Source: CAYHWW01 sp964360145 (GTDB lineage: Bacteria; Bdellovibrionota; UBA1018; CAYHWW01). Taken from it: DNA of 10,597 bases. The notes beneath the pieces were generated by a model, which was not told where the DNA came from, did not search any database, and was given only the letters and a program-made list of their open reading frames with translations. A program made the translations under genes and the position numbers. Below, piece after piece: positions 1 to 7,079 of this stretch. The stretch spans positions 1 to 10,597 of the forward strand of contig CAYHWW010000118.1 of assembly GCA_964360145.1 (NCBI GenBank), read 5' to 3'. Within the stretch, counting starts at the first letter, position 1. Each line of letters starts with the position of its first letter.

Positions 1-55
1 GCGTGGAGCCACGAGGAGGAGCAACGAAGCCAGGCGGGAAAAGACCGAGCCTACG
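1..55 (+). repeat. Dispersed 55-bp repeat, copy 1 (left edge)
   Basis: The first 55 bases match the reverse complement of 10498-10552 at about 42 of 55 positions with no net length change. The block GCGTGGAGCC at one end and AAAAGACCGAGCCTACG at the other are identical, as is AACGAAGC in the middle. The differences cluster in a GAG-triplet tract, which is GAC triplets in the other copy. The repeat covers the last 5 bases of the RND pump gene region, including its TAG stop at 51-53. The right boundary is sharp at base 55. The left boundary cannot be seen because the window starts here. This is clear as a pairwise match; the type of element is unknown. Confidence 0.75.
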
Positions 56-3000
56 AAGAGCGTTCGAACCGTGCCAGAAGTGAGTATGCGCAAGGCACCA
101 CGAACAGCGTAAGAAACGTCGATAAAATCACGCCGCCAATGACGGTGATCGCCATGGGGATGCGGGTTTCCGCACCGGGGCCGAAGGCCAGGGCCGCCGG
201 TATGGCGCCAGCCACAGTGGCGATGCTTGTCATCAAGATGGGGCGCAGGCGTTGGGGACAGGCGGCTTTCAATGCCTCCGTGATACCAAGAGCCTCCGCG
301 CGTTTTTGATTGGTGAAGTCCACCAGCAGAATGGAATTCTTCTTCACGATGCCCATCAGAAGAATAATGCCGATGAAACTGAACATATTCAGTGATTGAT
401 TGCTGATGAGCAGCGCGATGAATGCACCGGTCACGCTGAAGGGCATGGCAAGCAACACCGTGGCGGGATGAATGAAGCTGTTGAACTGGCTCGCGAGCAC
501 CATGTAAGACACGGCAATGCCCACAAGAAGGGCAAAGAATAGCCCCATCATGGTGGTTTTATAGCTCTCAGAGCTGCCGGAGAACGTGAGTCGGTACCCC
601 AGGGGCAGCAGTTCTTTCCCGATGCGGCGGGCTTCCTCCATGAGCTTTTCCTGGGACATGCCGGGGACCAGATTCGCGTGCACCGAGAGGGCCCGCTCTT
701 TATTCACTCGATTGATGACTTGCAGAGTGGGTCGCTCCTCCAGTTTGACCAGCTCTGAAAGAGGAATGAGTTCACCACGGTTATTGCGCAAGCGCAGTGT
801 GCGCAGCATCTCGTCCCTGCTGAGCCCCTGGTCTTCCATCTTCACGCGGATATCAAAGCGATGACCGCCTTTGCTGTACTTCCCCACCACGACGCCCCCC
901 ACCATGGCGTTGATCGTGCCACCGATGGTGGCCACTGACACGCCGCGGGCGGCGGCGGCGGCACGGTGAGGCAAGACGCGGATCTCGGGCTGGCCGATGC
1001 GGTAATTGCTATCCATATCCGCAACCATTTTAGTGGCCTCGAGCCTTTTCATGATTTCCTGGGAGTATTGAGCGAGTTTCTCCCACTCGGGCCCCTGGAT
1101 CATGAACTCCAGGGGATAACCCTTGCCCTGTCCAAACCCCCTCATGGAGAGATCCATGGTGATGATCTTCATGGCAGGGAGGAGCTGCTTCAAATCCCTC
1201 CGCACCTCTTCCATGATTTGATCCTGGGAGAGCTTACGCTCCTTGCGGGGCTTGAGGGTGATGAAGCCCTGGGCCTGGTTACCGTCGCCGCCCCCACCCA
1301 TATCCCCCACCGCGACAAAGAAGCGCTCCACATCAGGTCGGGTTGCGAGGTAGGCCTCGGCCTTTTTGGAGGACTCGTCCGTAACAGAAAGCTTGGTGCC
1401 CACCTCCGAACGCATGCGGAGCATGAAAAGAGATTGATCCTGGGCGGGCATCATCTCTTTTCTCAGCGGAATCACGAGAAAGAGGGACCCCAGAAAGAGA
1501 GCCGATGACACCGAGAGGACCAGCCCTCGATGATCCAGGCACCATGCAAGACCCCGGGAGTAGCGGACGGCCAGCTTTGCCATGAGCCCATCCATGGCCA
1601 TTGTCACGGGCCCCTGGCCGCGGACCTTGAGCATGGAGGCGCAGCGCATGGGGGTCAGCGTCAGCGCCTCCAAGAGAGAAAGGAAAACGGCGATGGTCAT
1701 CGTGATGCCAAACTGGAAGAAGAACCGGCCAATCACGCCCTTCATGAAGGCCACGGGCAGGAAAATAGCGGCGATGGCCACGGTGGCGGAAATGGCGGCG
1801 AAGGTGATTTCGCGGGCGCCATCACCGGCGGCGGTGACCCTGTCCTTGCCCCCCTCCGCATGGCGCATGATGTTCTCGAGCACCATGATGGCGTCGTCCA
1901 CCACGATGCCGATGGCAAGACTCAAACCCAGCAGCGTGAAGGTGTTCAACGAGAAATCAAAAATATAGAGACCCAGGAACGCCCCGATGATGGAGGTGGG
2001 AATGGCCATCAATACGTTGAAGGTGGAGGACCACGTACCCAAGAACGCCCAGCACACCAACGACGTCAGGAGCGCGGAGAGGAACAAAGTGAAAAGCAAT
2101 TCCTCGACGGATTCCTTGATGAACTTGGTGGAGTCAAAGTTAATGGTGAGCTGCACGCCAGAGGGCAAGTCTTTTTGTATTTTTGTGAGCTGGGCCTTCA
2201 CCCCATCCGCCACCGCCACCGCGTTGGAGCCCCGCTGTTTTTTGATCCCAAGGCCCACGGCGGGCTTTCCCTTGAAGCGGGAGATGCGCCGCACTTCATT
2301 GAGCCCCTCTTCCACACGGGCCACTTGATTCATGCGAATGGGGATGAAACTCGGTTGACCGCCCCGCTGGCTGATGAGGAGGTTGCCAAACTGCTCAAGG
2401 CTTGTGGCCTCACCGAGCACGCGCACATTGAACTCTTTGTCCGCGGTATCGATGCGCCCGGCGGGCATCTCACTGTGCTCGTTCTGAATGGCAGTGATGA
2501 GATCGGTGACCGTGAGTTGAAAGCCCTGTAGTTTTTTCGAATCGACCCACACCCGGAGATTGGGGTCCACATAGCCACCGAGGAACACCTCGGCCACGCC
2601 GGGCAAGGTGGAGAACTGGTTTTTCAGGTTATCGCGGACGAAGGCCATGAGCTGGGCCATGTTCATCACGGAGGGGTCCACGGAGACCGCCAACCACAGG
2701 ATGGGTTGGTCATCAGGATTGTTTTTCGAAAGAATGGGGGGATCGATGTCCTTGGGCAGTTTGCGGCTCGCCGCCGACAGCTTCGTCTGCACATCTTGCA
2801 TGGCAAGATCGATGTTGCGCTCCAACTCGAAATCCACGCTGATGCTGGCTGAACCGAAACGAGCGCTGGCCTCGACGTTGGTGACGCCTTGGATGCCCAT
2901 CACCGCCTCCTCGATGATGTCCACCACGTCGGTTTCCATCACTTCCGGCGATGCGCCCTCCCAATTCACCTGAATATTGACCGACGGGAAATCCACGTTG

Positions 3001-3155
3001 GGCAGCTGGCTCACGCCCAGGCGCTGAAAAGAAATAAGCCCGAAGAAGATGAGCGCCGCCATGATCATCCACGCGAAAACCGGATTGCGAATGGAGATGT
3101 CCGCTAGGGAATGATGTATCGGCTTCGCTTGTTTTGCATCTTGCGTCGGATCCAT
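51..3155 (-). CDS. RND multidrug efflux permease (HAE1/AcrB type)
   Basis: Inner-membrane proton-driven efflux pump of about 1034 residues, the normal length for AcrB, MdtB and relatives. It exports lipophilic or toxic compounds through a TolC-type channel. Visible features are the N-terminal amphipathic stretch and first membrane helix (about 20-45), a large periplasmic loop, and helices 2-6 (about 350-500). The TM4 motif GIVVDDAIMVLENI carries the paired proton-relay aspartates near residues 420-421. A second periplasmic loop follows, then the last helices with GIVKKNSILLVDF. Its lysine at about 939 matches AcrB Lys940. The KKN form resembles MdtB/MdtC and other HAE1 pumps more than AcrB. 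The start is chosen as ATG at 3155 because GGAGG (3163-3167) lies 7 nt upstream; GTG at 3158 is an alternative. The TGA of the upstream channel gene overlaps this ATG, so translation is probably coupled. Substrate cannot be inferred. Confidence 0.95.
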   Translation of the reverse strand: MDPTQDAKQAKPIHHSLADISIRNPVFAWMIMAALIFFGLISFQRLGVSQLPNVDFPSVNIQVNWEGASPEVMETDVVDIIEEAVMGIQGVTNVEASARFGSASISVDFELERNIDLAMQDVQTKLSAASRKLPKDIDPPILSKNNPDDQPILWLAVSVDPSVMNMAQLMAFVRDNLKNQFSTLPGVAEVFLGGYVDPNLRVWVDSKKLQGFQLTVTDLITAIQNEHSEMPAGRIDTADKEFNVRVLGEATSLEQFGNLLISQRGGQPSFIPIRMNQVARVEEGLNEVRRISRFKGKPAVGLGIKKQRGSNAVAVADGVKAQLTKIQKDLPSGVQLTINFDSTKFIKESVEELLFTLFLSALLTSLVCWAFLGTWSSTFNVLMAIPTSIIGAFLGLYIFDFSLNTFTLLGLSLAIGIVVDDAIMVLENIMRHAEGGKDRVTAAGDGAREITFAAISATVAIAAIFLPVAFMKGVIGRFFFQFGITMTIAVFLSLLEALTLTPMRCASMLKVRGQGPVTMAMDGLMAKLAVRYSRGLAWCLDHRGLVLSVSSALFLGSLFLVIPLRKEMMPAQDQSLFMLRMRSEVGTKLSVTDESSKKAEAYLATRPDVERFFVAVGDMGGGGDGNQAQGFITLKPRKERKLSQDQIMEEVRRDLKQLLPAMKIITMDLSMRGFGQGKGYPLEFMIQGPEWEKLAQYSQEIMKRLEATKMVADMDSNYRIGQPEIRVLPHRAAAAARGVSVATIGGTINAMVGGVVVGKYSKGGHRFDIRVKMEDQGLSRDEMLRTLRLRNNRGELIPLSELVKLEERPTLQVINRVNKERALSVHANLVPGMSQEKLMEEARRIGKELLPLGYRLTFSGSSESYKTTMMGLFFALLVGIAVSYMVLASQFNSFIHPATVLLAMPFSVTGAFIALLISNQSLNMFSFIGIILLMGIVKKNSILLVDFTNQKRAEALGITEALKAACPQRLRPILMTSIATVAGAIPAALAFGPGAETRIPMAITVIGGVILSTFLTLFVVPCAYSLLARFERSS

Positions 3156-4411
3156 CACGCCCCCTCCAGCCAGGGGCCCCGGGACGCTGCCGCCTCAAGA
3201 CGCGCCACCCCCGCCGCCCGGTTGGCCCGGGCCCGATCGAGGGAGCGCCGAGCGGTCACCAACGCATCGAGGGCCGTGAGCACGTTGATATTGTTCTCAA
3301 TGCCCAGACGGTATTCCTGCACCTGGGCCTTGTAGGCTGCTGAGGCGCTTGCCACGGAAAGCTCCAGGCTCTTCACCTGGTTCTCGAGGGCCATCACGGT
3401 GGCATGGAGCTGTCGCACTTCCATTTCCGCCTGCCGACGCGCTTGGCTGGCGGTGAGTTCCTGGGAGCGCCAAGCCGCCGCGGCCTCTTTGCTGCTCGCC
3501 ATCACGGCCCCACCCTGGAAAAGAGGGAATGTCAGTGAGGCCGTGACATCCCAATTGACGTTAGTGAGCACGCCGGGCCGCTTGAAGTAGTAGTTCCCCG
3601 CCAGATCAATGAGGGGAAGATGGCCCGCACGAGCGACGGTGATGCCCTCGCTGGCGGCGGAGGCCCGGGCCACGGCCCCTTTCAGATCGGGGCGTGCCGC
3701 CACTTCCCGCTGATACTCCTCCACCCCTTTGAGGCCTGCGGTTCCCATCAAAGCATCCTGAAGCGGCGTGCCCGACGCAATCCCCGTGAGGAATTCCAGT
3801 TGGGCCCTCGTACTGTCGCGCAGTCCCGCCAACTCCGCCCGCTCTGCTTCCAAGCGATGGGTTTGCGCGCTGTGGGCCGCCACCTCGGAGGGGCGTGTGC
3901 GGCCGATGCGGCTACGGGATTCGAGATCCGCGGCGCGTTTTTTTGTCACATCGAGCAGTTCATCAAGGTGGAGCAGCTCTTGCTCCTGGCTCAATGCCGT
4001 ATAGAACGCCGTCACCACATCGAGATAGAGCAAACGGCGCATGTTGCTCTGGTCCTCAAGGCTCGCCTGCTTCAAATCCCCAGCCTGTCGCAAGGTGGCA
4101 TACTCCGCGAGCCCACGGAACACGGGCTGGGTTGCGTTGAGGCGCAGGGTCGTCTGATCCACCTTGCCGAAGGCGGAGGTGGCACCGGGAAGGAGATACT
4201 CTTCTTGGCGCTGGTGGCTTGCGATGAAGTTTACGTTGGGTAGCACGGAGCCCCGGGCACGGCCCTGGCGAGCATCGGCCTGGGTCACCAGCTCCCGAGA
4301 GGAGGCGATGGACTCCATGCGGGTCAGTGCCCCTCGATAGGCCTCATCCAACGAAGCCGCCGTCGCAGTGGACGCAAAGACGAGGAGCATTAAAGCCCTT
4401 AGCATCATCAT
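3155..4411 (-). CDS. TolC-family outer-membrane efflux channel
   Basis: Outer-membrane channel (OEP/TolC family), about 418 residues, partner of the RND pump encoded immediately downstream. A longer reading frame begins at 4492, but that would overlap gpmI on the other strand. ATG at 4411 directly starts a good signal peptide, MMMLRALMLLVFASTATA, with likely cleavage before ASLDEAY. No lipobox cysteine follows, so this is not a NodT-type lipoprotein. The rest is long alternating helices typical of the periplasmic tunnel. The C-terminal part (AYKAQVQEYRLGIENNINV, then an L-x-A-x2-A-x-V-type helix) matches the conserved second OEP repeat. The ribosome site is weak (AAGGG upstream). The gene is first in a two-gene unit and its TGA overlaps the pump start. 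Family call is firm; the exact pump pairing is inferred from position. Confidence 0.9.
   Translation of the reverse strand: MMMLRALMLLVFASTATAASLDEAYRGALTRMESIASSRELVTQADARQGRARGSVLPNVNFIASHQRQEEYLLPGATSAFGKVDQTTLRLNATQPVFRGLAEYATLRQAGDLKQASLEDQSNMRRLLYLDVVTAFYTALSQEQELLHLDELLDVTKKRAADLESRSRIGRTRPSEVAAHSAQTHRLEAERAELAGLRDSTRAQLEFLTGIASGTPLQDALMGTAGLKGVEEYQREVAARPDLKGAVARASAASEGITVARAGHLPLIDLAGNYYFKRPGVLTNVNWDVTASLTFPLFQGGAVMASSKEAAAAWRSQELTASQARRQAEMEVRQLHATVMALENQVKSLELSVASASAAYKAQVQEYRLGIENNINVLTALDALVTARRSLDRARANRAAGVARLEAAASRGPWLEGA
3163..3167 (-). promoter_or_regulatory. Ribosome binding site of RND permease
   Basis: GGAGG on the minus strand lies 7 nt before ATG 3155 and 4 nt before GTG 3158. 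It sits inside the last codons of the channel gene. It favours the ATG and supports coupled translation of the two efflux genes. Confidence 0.6.
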
Positions 4412-4473
4412 ACACTGCCCTTGGGGACTTTGAGTAGTCAACCTCACTGAGTATCTGCTAATCTTTTCGCACC
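4412..4473. promoter_or_regulatory. Divergent intergenic region, efflux operon / gpmI
   Basis: This 62-bp stretch must hold the start signals for both divergent units. On the plus strand TTGAGT (4430-4435), 16 bp, then TATCTG (4452-4457) is a weak sigma-70-like pair for gpmI. On the minus strand TTGACT (4441-4436) is a good -35 match, but no matching -10 box is seen. Two small dyads lie side by side, TTGA-GTAG-TCAA (4430-4441) and CTCA-C-TGAG (4443-4451). They overlap the proposed -35 boxes and could be operator half-sites. No gene for a local regulator is present. gpmI has no obvious Shine-Dalgarno sequence before its ATG. Confidence 0.35.
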
Positions 4474-6063
4474 ATGGACCCGCAGCAGACACCTAAGCTA
4501 CTTCTCGTTGTCCTCGACGGCTTTGGTGAGGGGAAGGACTACCCCTTCAACGCCATCACGCGTTCCAAGATGCCTTTTTACCGCCAGCTGCGCGACAAGT
4601 TCCCCCGCTCCCAGCTCCTCACCAGCGGTGAGGCCGTGGGCTTGCCTCCGGGCATCATGGGCAATTCTGAAGTGGGCCACATGAACATGGGCGCGGGCCG
4701 CATCGTGTACCAAGAACTCACGCGCATCGACAAAGACATCCGCGATGGGGGCTTTTTCAAAAACGCCGTACTGCGCGACGCCTGTGCCGCCGTGAGAGTT
4801 TCCACCGCCGACGCCCGCCTCCACGTCATGCTGCTCCTCTCCGACGGAGGCGTGCACAGTCACATCGATCACCTCGCCGCGTTTTTGAAGCTCACCGCGG
4901 ACAAAGAAGTACCGGTCACCATCCACGCCTTCACCGACGGGCGCGACACGGGGCCTCAGAGCGGCGTGGAATACCTCAGGCGCCTCGCTGAGATGCTGCA
5001 GGCCCATCCCCACGCGGTCCTAGGCAGCTTATGCGGCCGCTACTACGCCATGGATCGGGACAAACACTGGGAGCGGGTGTTGAAAGCCTGGAATGCGCTG
5101 GTGGGGCGACTGCCCGCCCTGCCGTCAACCCCGTCAGATCAAAACGGCAGCGCTACGGCTGCCATGGCGCTGAAAGCATCCTATGACGCAGGCATCACCG
5201 ATGAATTTCTAGAGCCCGTGCGTTTCTCTTCCGCTGGGGGCCGCTCGGAAATTCGTGATGGCGACGGCGTCTTTTTCCTTAACTTCCGTGCCGACCGGGC
5301 ACGACAACTCACCCGGGCCTTCACGCAAAAAAACTTCCGGGATTTCGATACGGGGCCGCGGCCCCGGCTTTGTTTCTACGGCTCCATGACGGAGTACGAC
5401 AAAACATTTGGCCTTCCCGTGGCTTATCCACCCCAGAATCTCACGCACATGCTACCCGACATCCTCGCGGAGCAACACTTGAGGCAGTTCCGCATCGCGG
5501 AGACCGAGAAATACGCCCACGTCACCTTCTTCTTCAACGGCTCCCGGGAAGAACCCTACAAAGGCGAAGAACGCACCCTCATCGCCTCCCCCCGGGACGT
5601 GCCCACCTACGACCTGCGCCCTGAGATGAGCGCCCCTGAAATCACCGAAAAGCTGGTGGCGCGACTGGAGCGCGGGACCGAACACTTCATCCTCGTCAAT
5701 TACGCCAACCCCGACATGATCGGCCACACCGGCAACTACGAAGCCGCGGTGAAGGCCATGGAGTTCCTGGACCAGTGCATCGATCGGGTGGTGAGTGCGG
5801 CGGTGAAGAATGGCTACGCGGTGATCATCACCGCGGATCACGGCAACGTGGAGAAGATGCGGGTTTGCGGCCACGATGAGCAGATCCACACCCAGCACAC
5901 GTTGAACCCGGTGCCCGTGCACCTCATCGCCCCCCAGTTCCACTACAAGTTACGGGAAGGTGGCGTGCTGGCTGACGTGGCCCCCACCATTCTCCAGATC
6001 ATGGGGCTCCCCCAGCCCAAAGAAATGACCGGCCAATCGCTCCTCATAGGAAGCCGCACATGA
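4474..6063 (+). CDS. gpmI: 2,3-bisphosphoglycerate-independent phosphoglycerate mutase
   Basis: Cytoplasmic glycolytic and gluconeogenic enzyme interconverting 3- and 2-phosphoglycerate through a phosphoserine intermediate, using two Mn ions. It has 529 residues, slightly above the usual 510-515. Alkaline-phosphatase-fold motifs are all in place: LDGFG with metal ligand Asp15, GNSEVGH with catalytic Ser65, GVHSH (126-130), HAFTDGRDT (151-159), GRYYAMDRD (188-196), NFRADRARQL (270-279), NYANPDMIGHTGN (409-421, Asp413 and His417-418 region), TADHGN (453-458) and the late HT-x-NPVP (475-481). The substrate-loop motif reads NGSREEPYKGEER, with Ser where most relatives have a second Gly. An in-frame TAA at 4459-4461 leaves ATG 4474 as the first possible start. 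No clear ribosome site precedes it. The last bases overlap pfkA, giving a glycolytic operon. Confidence 0.97.
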   Translation: MDPQQTPKLLLVVLDGFGEGKDYPFNAITRSKMPFYRQLRDKFPRSQLLTSGEAVGLPPGIMGNSEVGHMNMGAGRIVYQELTRIDKDIRDGGFFKNAVLRDACAAVRVSTADARLHVMLLLSDGGVHSHIDHLAAFLKLTADKEVPVTIHAFTDGRDTGPQSGVEYLRRLAEMLQAHPHAVLGSLCGRYYAMDRDKHWERVLKAWNALVGRLPALPSTPSDQNGSATAAMALKASYDAGITDEFLEPVRFSSAGGRSEIRDGDGVFFLNFRADRARQLTRAFTQKNFRDFDTGPRPRLCFYGSMTEYDKTFGLPVAYPPQNLTHMLPDILAEQHLRQFRIAETEKYAHVTFFFNGSREEPYKGEERTLIASPRDVPTYDLRPEMSAPEITEKLVARLERGTEHFILVNYANPDMIGHTGNYEAAVKAMEFLDQCIDRVVSAAVKNGYAVIITADHGNVEKMRVCGHDEQIHTQHTLNPVPVHLIAPQFHYKLREGGVLADVAPTILQIMGLPQPKEMTGQSLLIGSRT

Positions 6064-7064
6064 AAGCAAAAAAATCCGCGAAAAAGAAGCAAGCCATCCG
6101 ATCCATTGGCGTCCTCTGCAGCGGCGGCGACGCCCCCGGCATGAACGCCGCCATCCGCGCCGTGGTGCGGGCGGGCATCTCCCGGGGCCTTGAAGTCCAC
6201 GGCATCTTCCGCGGCTACAGCGGCCTCCTCGAAGGGGACATGGAACCCATGAATCTGAGGTCGGTGGCCAACATCATCCAACGGGGAGGCACCGTGCTGA
6301 AAACCACACGCTGCCCGGCCTTCCTCCAGAAGAAATCCCGCCTGGAGGCCGCCAATCTTCTGCGGCGCAAAGGCATCGACGCCTTGGTCGTCATCGGTGG
6401 CGATGGCTCCTACGCCGGCGCCCACTTGCTGGAAAAAGAAACAGGGTTTCCGGTCATGGGGCTCCCCGGCACCATCGACAACGATATCGTCGGGTCTGAA
6501 TACACCATCGGCTTCGACACCGCGGTGAATACCGCCGTGGAGGCCATCGACAAGATCCGCGATACCGCGAGCTCCCATGACCGCGTCTTCCTCGTTGAGG
6601 TCATGGGCCGCACCAGCACGGAGATCGCGACCTGGGTGGCGGTGAGCGGCGGCGCGGAAATGGTCTACGTCCCCGGCGACCACACTCAACTCGACGAGCT
6701 CATCAAAACCCTGCAGGCCAGCAAGGAACGGGGGAAACTCTCCAGCATCGTCATCGTCTGTGAAGGCGATGAGCCAGGCCACAGCGAAGACCTGCGGAGG
6801 GAACTGAAAAAACGCGCCGGCCTGGACTCACGGGCCGCCATCCTAGGCCACATCCAGCGTGGCGGTTCCCCTAGCGCCATGGACCGCTACATGGCATCCC
6901 TCATGGGGGCGGCCGCCGTGGACTCCCTTCTCTTGGGGAGGAGCAATGTCTCCATCGGCATCGTCAAAGGCAAGGTCGCCACCATCCCCCTCACCGCATC
7001 GGTGAGTCGCCACAAGAAGCCCGATACCAAGATTTTGCAACTCGTCCAACGGCTAGCAAATTAA
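6060..7064 (+). CDS. pfkA: ATP-dependent 6-phosphofructokinase
   Basis: Phosphorylates fructose 6-phosphate to the 1,6-bisphosphate, the committed step of glycolysis. It has 334 residues against 320 in E. coli PfkA; the excess is mainly a lysine-rich start, MKAKKSAKKKQAIR. Motifs are SGGDAPGMNAAIR (21-33), GGDGSY (113-118), PGTIDND (136-142) with catalytic Asp140, VMGR (181-184) and GHIQRGGSP (263-271). Gly116 and Gly137 occupy the positions that are Asp and Lys in pyrophosphate-dependent enzymes, so ATP is the expected donor. Effector-site arginines 33 and 37 are kept, but the residue matching E. coli Arg54 is Asp60 in an ungapped alignment by eye, so ADP/PEP control may differ. The ATG overlaps the gpmI TGA (ATGA). 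AGGAAG at 6048-6053 lies 6 nt upstream, giving a good start and likely translational coupling. Confidence 0.96.
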   Translation: MKAKKSAKKKQAIRSIGVLCSGGDAPGMNAAIRAVVRAGISRGLEVHGIFRGYSGLLEGDMEPMNLRSVANIIQRGGTVLKTTRCPAFLQKKSRLEAANLLRRKGIDALVVIGGDGSYAGAHLLEKETGFPVMGLPGTIDNDIVGSEYTIGFDTAVNTAVEAIDKIRDTASSHDRVFLVEVMGRTSTEIATWVAVSGGAEMVYVPGDHTQLDELIKTLQASKERGKLSSIVIVCEGDEPGHSEDLRRELKKRAGLDSRAAILGHIQRGGSPSAMDRYMASLMGAAAVDSLLLGRSNVSIGIVKGKVATIPLTASVSRHKKPDTKILQLVQRLAN

Positions 7065-7079
7065 CTTTACAGCGTAAAG
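7065..7079. terminator. Short hairpin between convergent genes
   Basis: CTTTAC-AGC-GTAAAG is a perfect 6-bp inverted repeat with a 3-nt loop. It lies directly after the pfkA TAA and covers the TAA of the convergent metalloprotease gene. On the minus strand it is followed by TTAATTT, a loose T-rich tail; on the plus strand there is no T tract. The stem is AT-rich, so it would be a weak terminator at best. The symmetry is plain, the function is a guess. Confidence 0.3.

Noticed and set aside
1530..2531. A 333-codon open frame on the plus strand inside the RND gene
   Set aside because: It is antisense to conserved pump sequence, has a low-complexity G/E/H/R composition and no domain; a shadow of the real gene.
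4412..4492. Longer N-terminus for the TolC-like channel, starting at 4492
   Set aside because: It would bury the signal peptide behind 27 residues and overlap the start of gpmI; ATG 4411 starts the signal peptide directly.
5943..6782. A 279-codon minus-strand frame opposite pfkA
   Set aside because: It mirrors conserved PfkA codons and resembles no protein family; composition is D/G/A/H-rich.
6060..7064. Pyrophosphate-dependent phosphofructokinase
   Set aside because: The diagnostic positions read GGDGS and PGTIDND, the ATP-type residues; the PPi type has GGDDS and PKTIDND.
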